From NCBI GenBank assembly GCA_030424825.1, contig JAUHWE010000035.1, positions 1 through 14,765 of the forward strand: a stretch of DNA of 14,765 nt, read 5' to 3'. This document shows positions 14,083 to 14,765 of this stretch, in pieces. Source of the DNA: Verrucomicrobiia bacterium. Lineage in GTDB: Bacteria > Verrucomicrobiota > Verrucomicrobiia > Opitutales > Opitutaceae. The position numbers and the translations under genes are program-made. Under the pieces are notes generated by a model. It was not told the origin of the DNA and searched no databases. It saw nothing but the letters and a program-made list of their open reading frames with translations. Each line of letters begins with the position of its first letter. The first letter of the stretch is position 1.

Positions 14083-14565
14083 ATGAGAAATGGGAAATTA
14101 CTGGCTCGTGTGGGGGCCATAACGCTGGTTTTGGCGCTAGCGGGGACGAGTGCCTTGGGAAAAAAGGACGCCTACCGGTTCAAGTTTGGTCTGATGTCTC
14201 CCAGTTCTCAGGGGACTTCAGAAGTTTATCTGGAGACCAAGGAAATCGAGAAGCACGCCGACCCCGCCTATGCCCATGGCTTTTCAATCAAGCGAAAGGA
14301 TGGGGCCCAGTTTTTTCTCTATTATGTCGTCCGATTTCCAGAGGCCATGAAGAATCTGCCCGAGGGAATCGAGGAATTCTACACGGTAATGGAAGGCGGG
14401 AAGGCCCTCAGGTCAAAAGAGGAGCTCGTGTGGGAGCTCAATCGAAGCTTTATTTTCGATAAATCCGACCCAGTCGGCCGTTACGAGATGGAAATCTATA
14501 CCGACGGCGAATTGTATCGCAAAATAGAGTACAATGTGACTCCCGTGCCGGAATTTGACTTTTAG
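14083..14565 (+). CDS. exported protein of unknown function
   Basis: 160 residues with a clear signal peptide (about 1-26: basic start MRNGK, hydrophobic core, cleavage near SALG before KKDAYR). The mature part is about 134 residues, predicted mostly beta. Segments such as SFIFDKSDPVGRYEMEIYT and GELYRKIEYNVTPV resemble Ig-like or beta-sandwich periplasmic proteins. I do not recognise a family. AGGAAAG lies about 5-8 nt before the ATG. It follows the TPR gene by 138 nt, too far to assume the same transcript. There is no Cys near the cleavage site, so it is not an obvious lipoprotein. Confidence 0.85.
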   Translation: MRNGKLLARVGAITLVLALAGTSALGKKDAYRFKFGLMSPSSQGTSEVYLETKEIEKHADPAYAHGFSIKRKDGAQFFLYYVVRFPEAMKNLPEGIEEFYTVMEGGKALRSKEELVWELNRSFIFDKSDPVGRYEMEIYTDGELYRKIEYNVTPVPEFDF

Positions 14566-14613
14566 CCCCCTCCCTCAGTTCTCTCCACTCTTTCCTGTTG
14601 CCCTAGGGGATTG

Positions 14614-14631
14614 TCACCGTTTAGTGGGTGA
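14614..14631. repeat. short inverted repeat before the last gene
   Basis: TCACC (14614-14618) and GGTGA (14627-14631) are inverted around an 8-nt spacer, just upstream of the ATG at 14640. It may be a small operator or a hairpin that affects the ribosome binding region. With five-base arms, chance is a real alternative. Confidence 0.2.
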
Positions 14632-14639
14632 TAGAAATC

Positions 14640-14765
14640 ATGTTCGACTCTCGAAATGCCGCCATTTTGGATTTGTGCCGCTCTTACCAGCTGGTTGACG
14701 AGTCGATATTGGAGAATCTGAAGACTTCTTCGGAAGAACTGGAGCGTTCCGTAGCCAGTCTACTG
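14640..14765 (+). CDS. N-terminus of an unidentified protein, possibly a GspE/PilB-type ATPase (partial)
   Basis: An open frame of 42 codons runs from the ATG at 14640 to the window edge, starting MFDSRNAAILDLCRSYQLVD and continuing with ESILENLKTSSEELERSVASLL. The alternating helical pattern, an 'LVDESIL' element followed by a second helix rich in Ser/Glu, resembles the N-terminal helical domain of type II secretion/type IV pilus ATPases. No catalytic motif is within the window. An in-frame GTG at 14628 is an alternative start; no strong Shine-Dalgarno is visible. The family guess is weak, the coding call moderate. Confidence 0.5.
   Translation, partial: MFDSRNAAILDLCRSYQLVDESILENLKTSSEELERSVASLL

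Overview
The window looks like a chromosomal segment of a Gram-negative bacterium, most likely a marine member of the Verrucomicrobiota (Opitutae/Puniceicoccales-like). This assignment is inferred from gene content: a DUF3450 / long ExbB / ExbB / ExbD / TonB / TPR cluster next to an Mrp-type antiporter operon with three large antiporter-like subunits. No rRNA or other marker gene is present to confirm it. I see no tRNA, rRNA, CRISPR array, insertion sequence or phage gene.

Left half, minus strand (about 7966 down to 130): one tightly packed operon of eleven genes. In transcription order it is mrpE, mrpF, mrpG, an MbhD-like DUF4040 subunit, an MbhE-MrpB fusion, mrpC, a first MrpD-like subunit, a second MrpD-like subunit, a 49-aa membrane peptide, an 85-aa membrane protein, and a third 590-aa antiporter-like subunit. 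Most junctions overlap by 4-8 nt or have gaps under 30 nt. The MrpA C-terminal parts (MbhD and MbhE modules) are encoded apart from any antiporter module, and three NuoL/M/N-type subunits are present instead of the usual two (MrpA and MrpD). No hydrogenase or quinone-reducing subunits lie in the window. The product should be a large inner-membrane cation/proton antiporter or proton-translocating module. The two small membrane proteins between the second and third large subunits share a Glu-x-Trp-Pro-Gly-aromatic motif. They are the best candidates here for undescribed subunits.

Middle (about 7967-8660): a divergent region with an inverted repeat, a small DUF1294 membrane protein on the plus strand, a hairpin after it, and about 170 nt without a gene.

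Right half, plus strand (8659-13944): a TonB energisation operon of the type that pairs a long ExbB (TtpC-like, with a periplasmic coiled coil) with a second ExbB, ExbD and a short TonB2-like protein. A DUF3450 periplasmic coiled-coil protein precedes it and an exported TPR protein follows it. The DUF3450 gene is split by an apparent one-base deletion near an A5 tract at about 8875. It is therefore a pseudogene, a sequencing error or (less likely) a recoded gene. An exported 160-aa protein of unknown function follows at 14083. The first 42 codons of another gene, possibly a GspE/PilB-type ATPase, run off the right edge.

How they fit together: the Mrp-like complex would use or modulate the ion gradient across the inner membrane. 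The TtpC/ExbB/ExbD/TonB system would spend the proton gradient on outer-membrane transport. The two operons are divergently arranged but I see no evidence that they are co-regulated.
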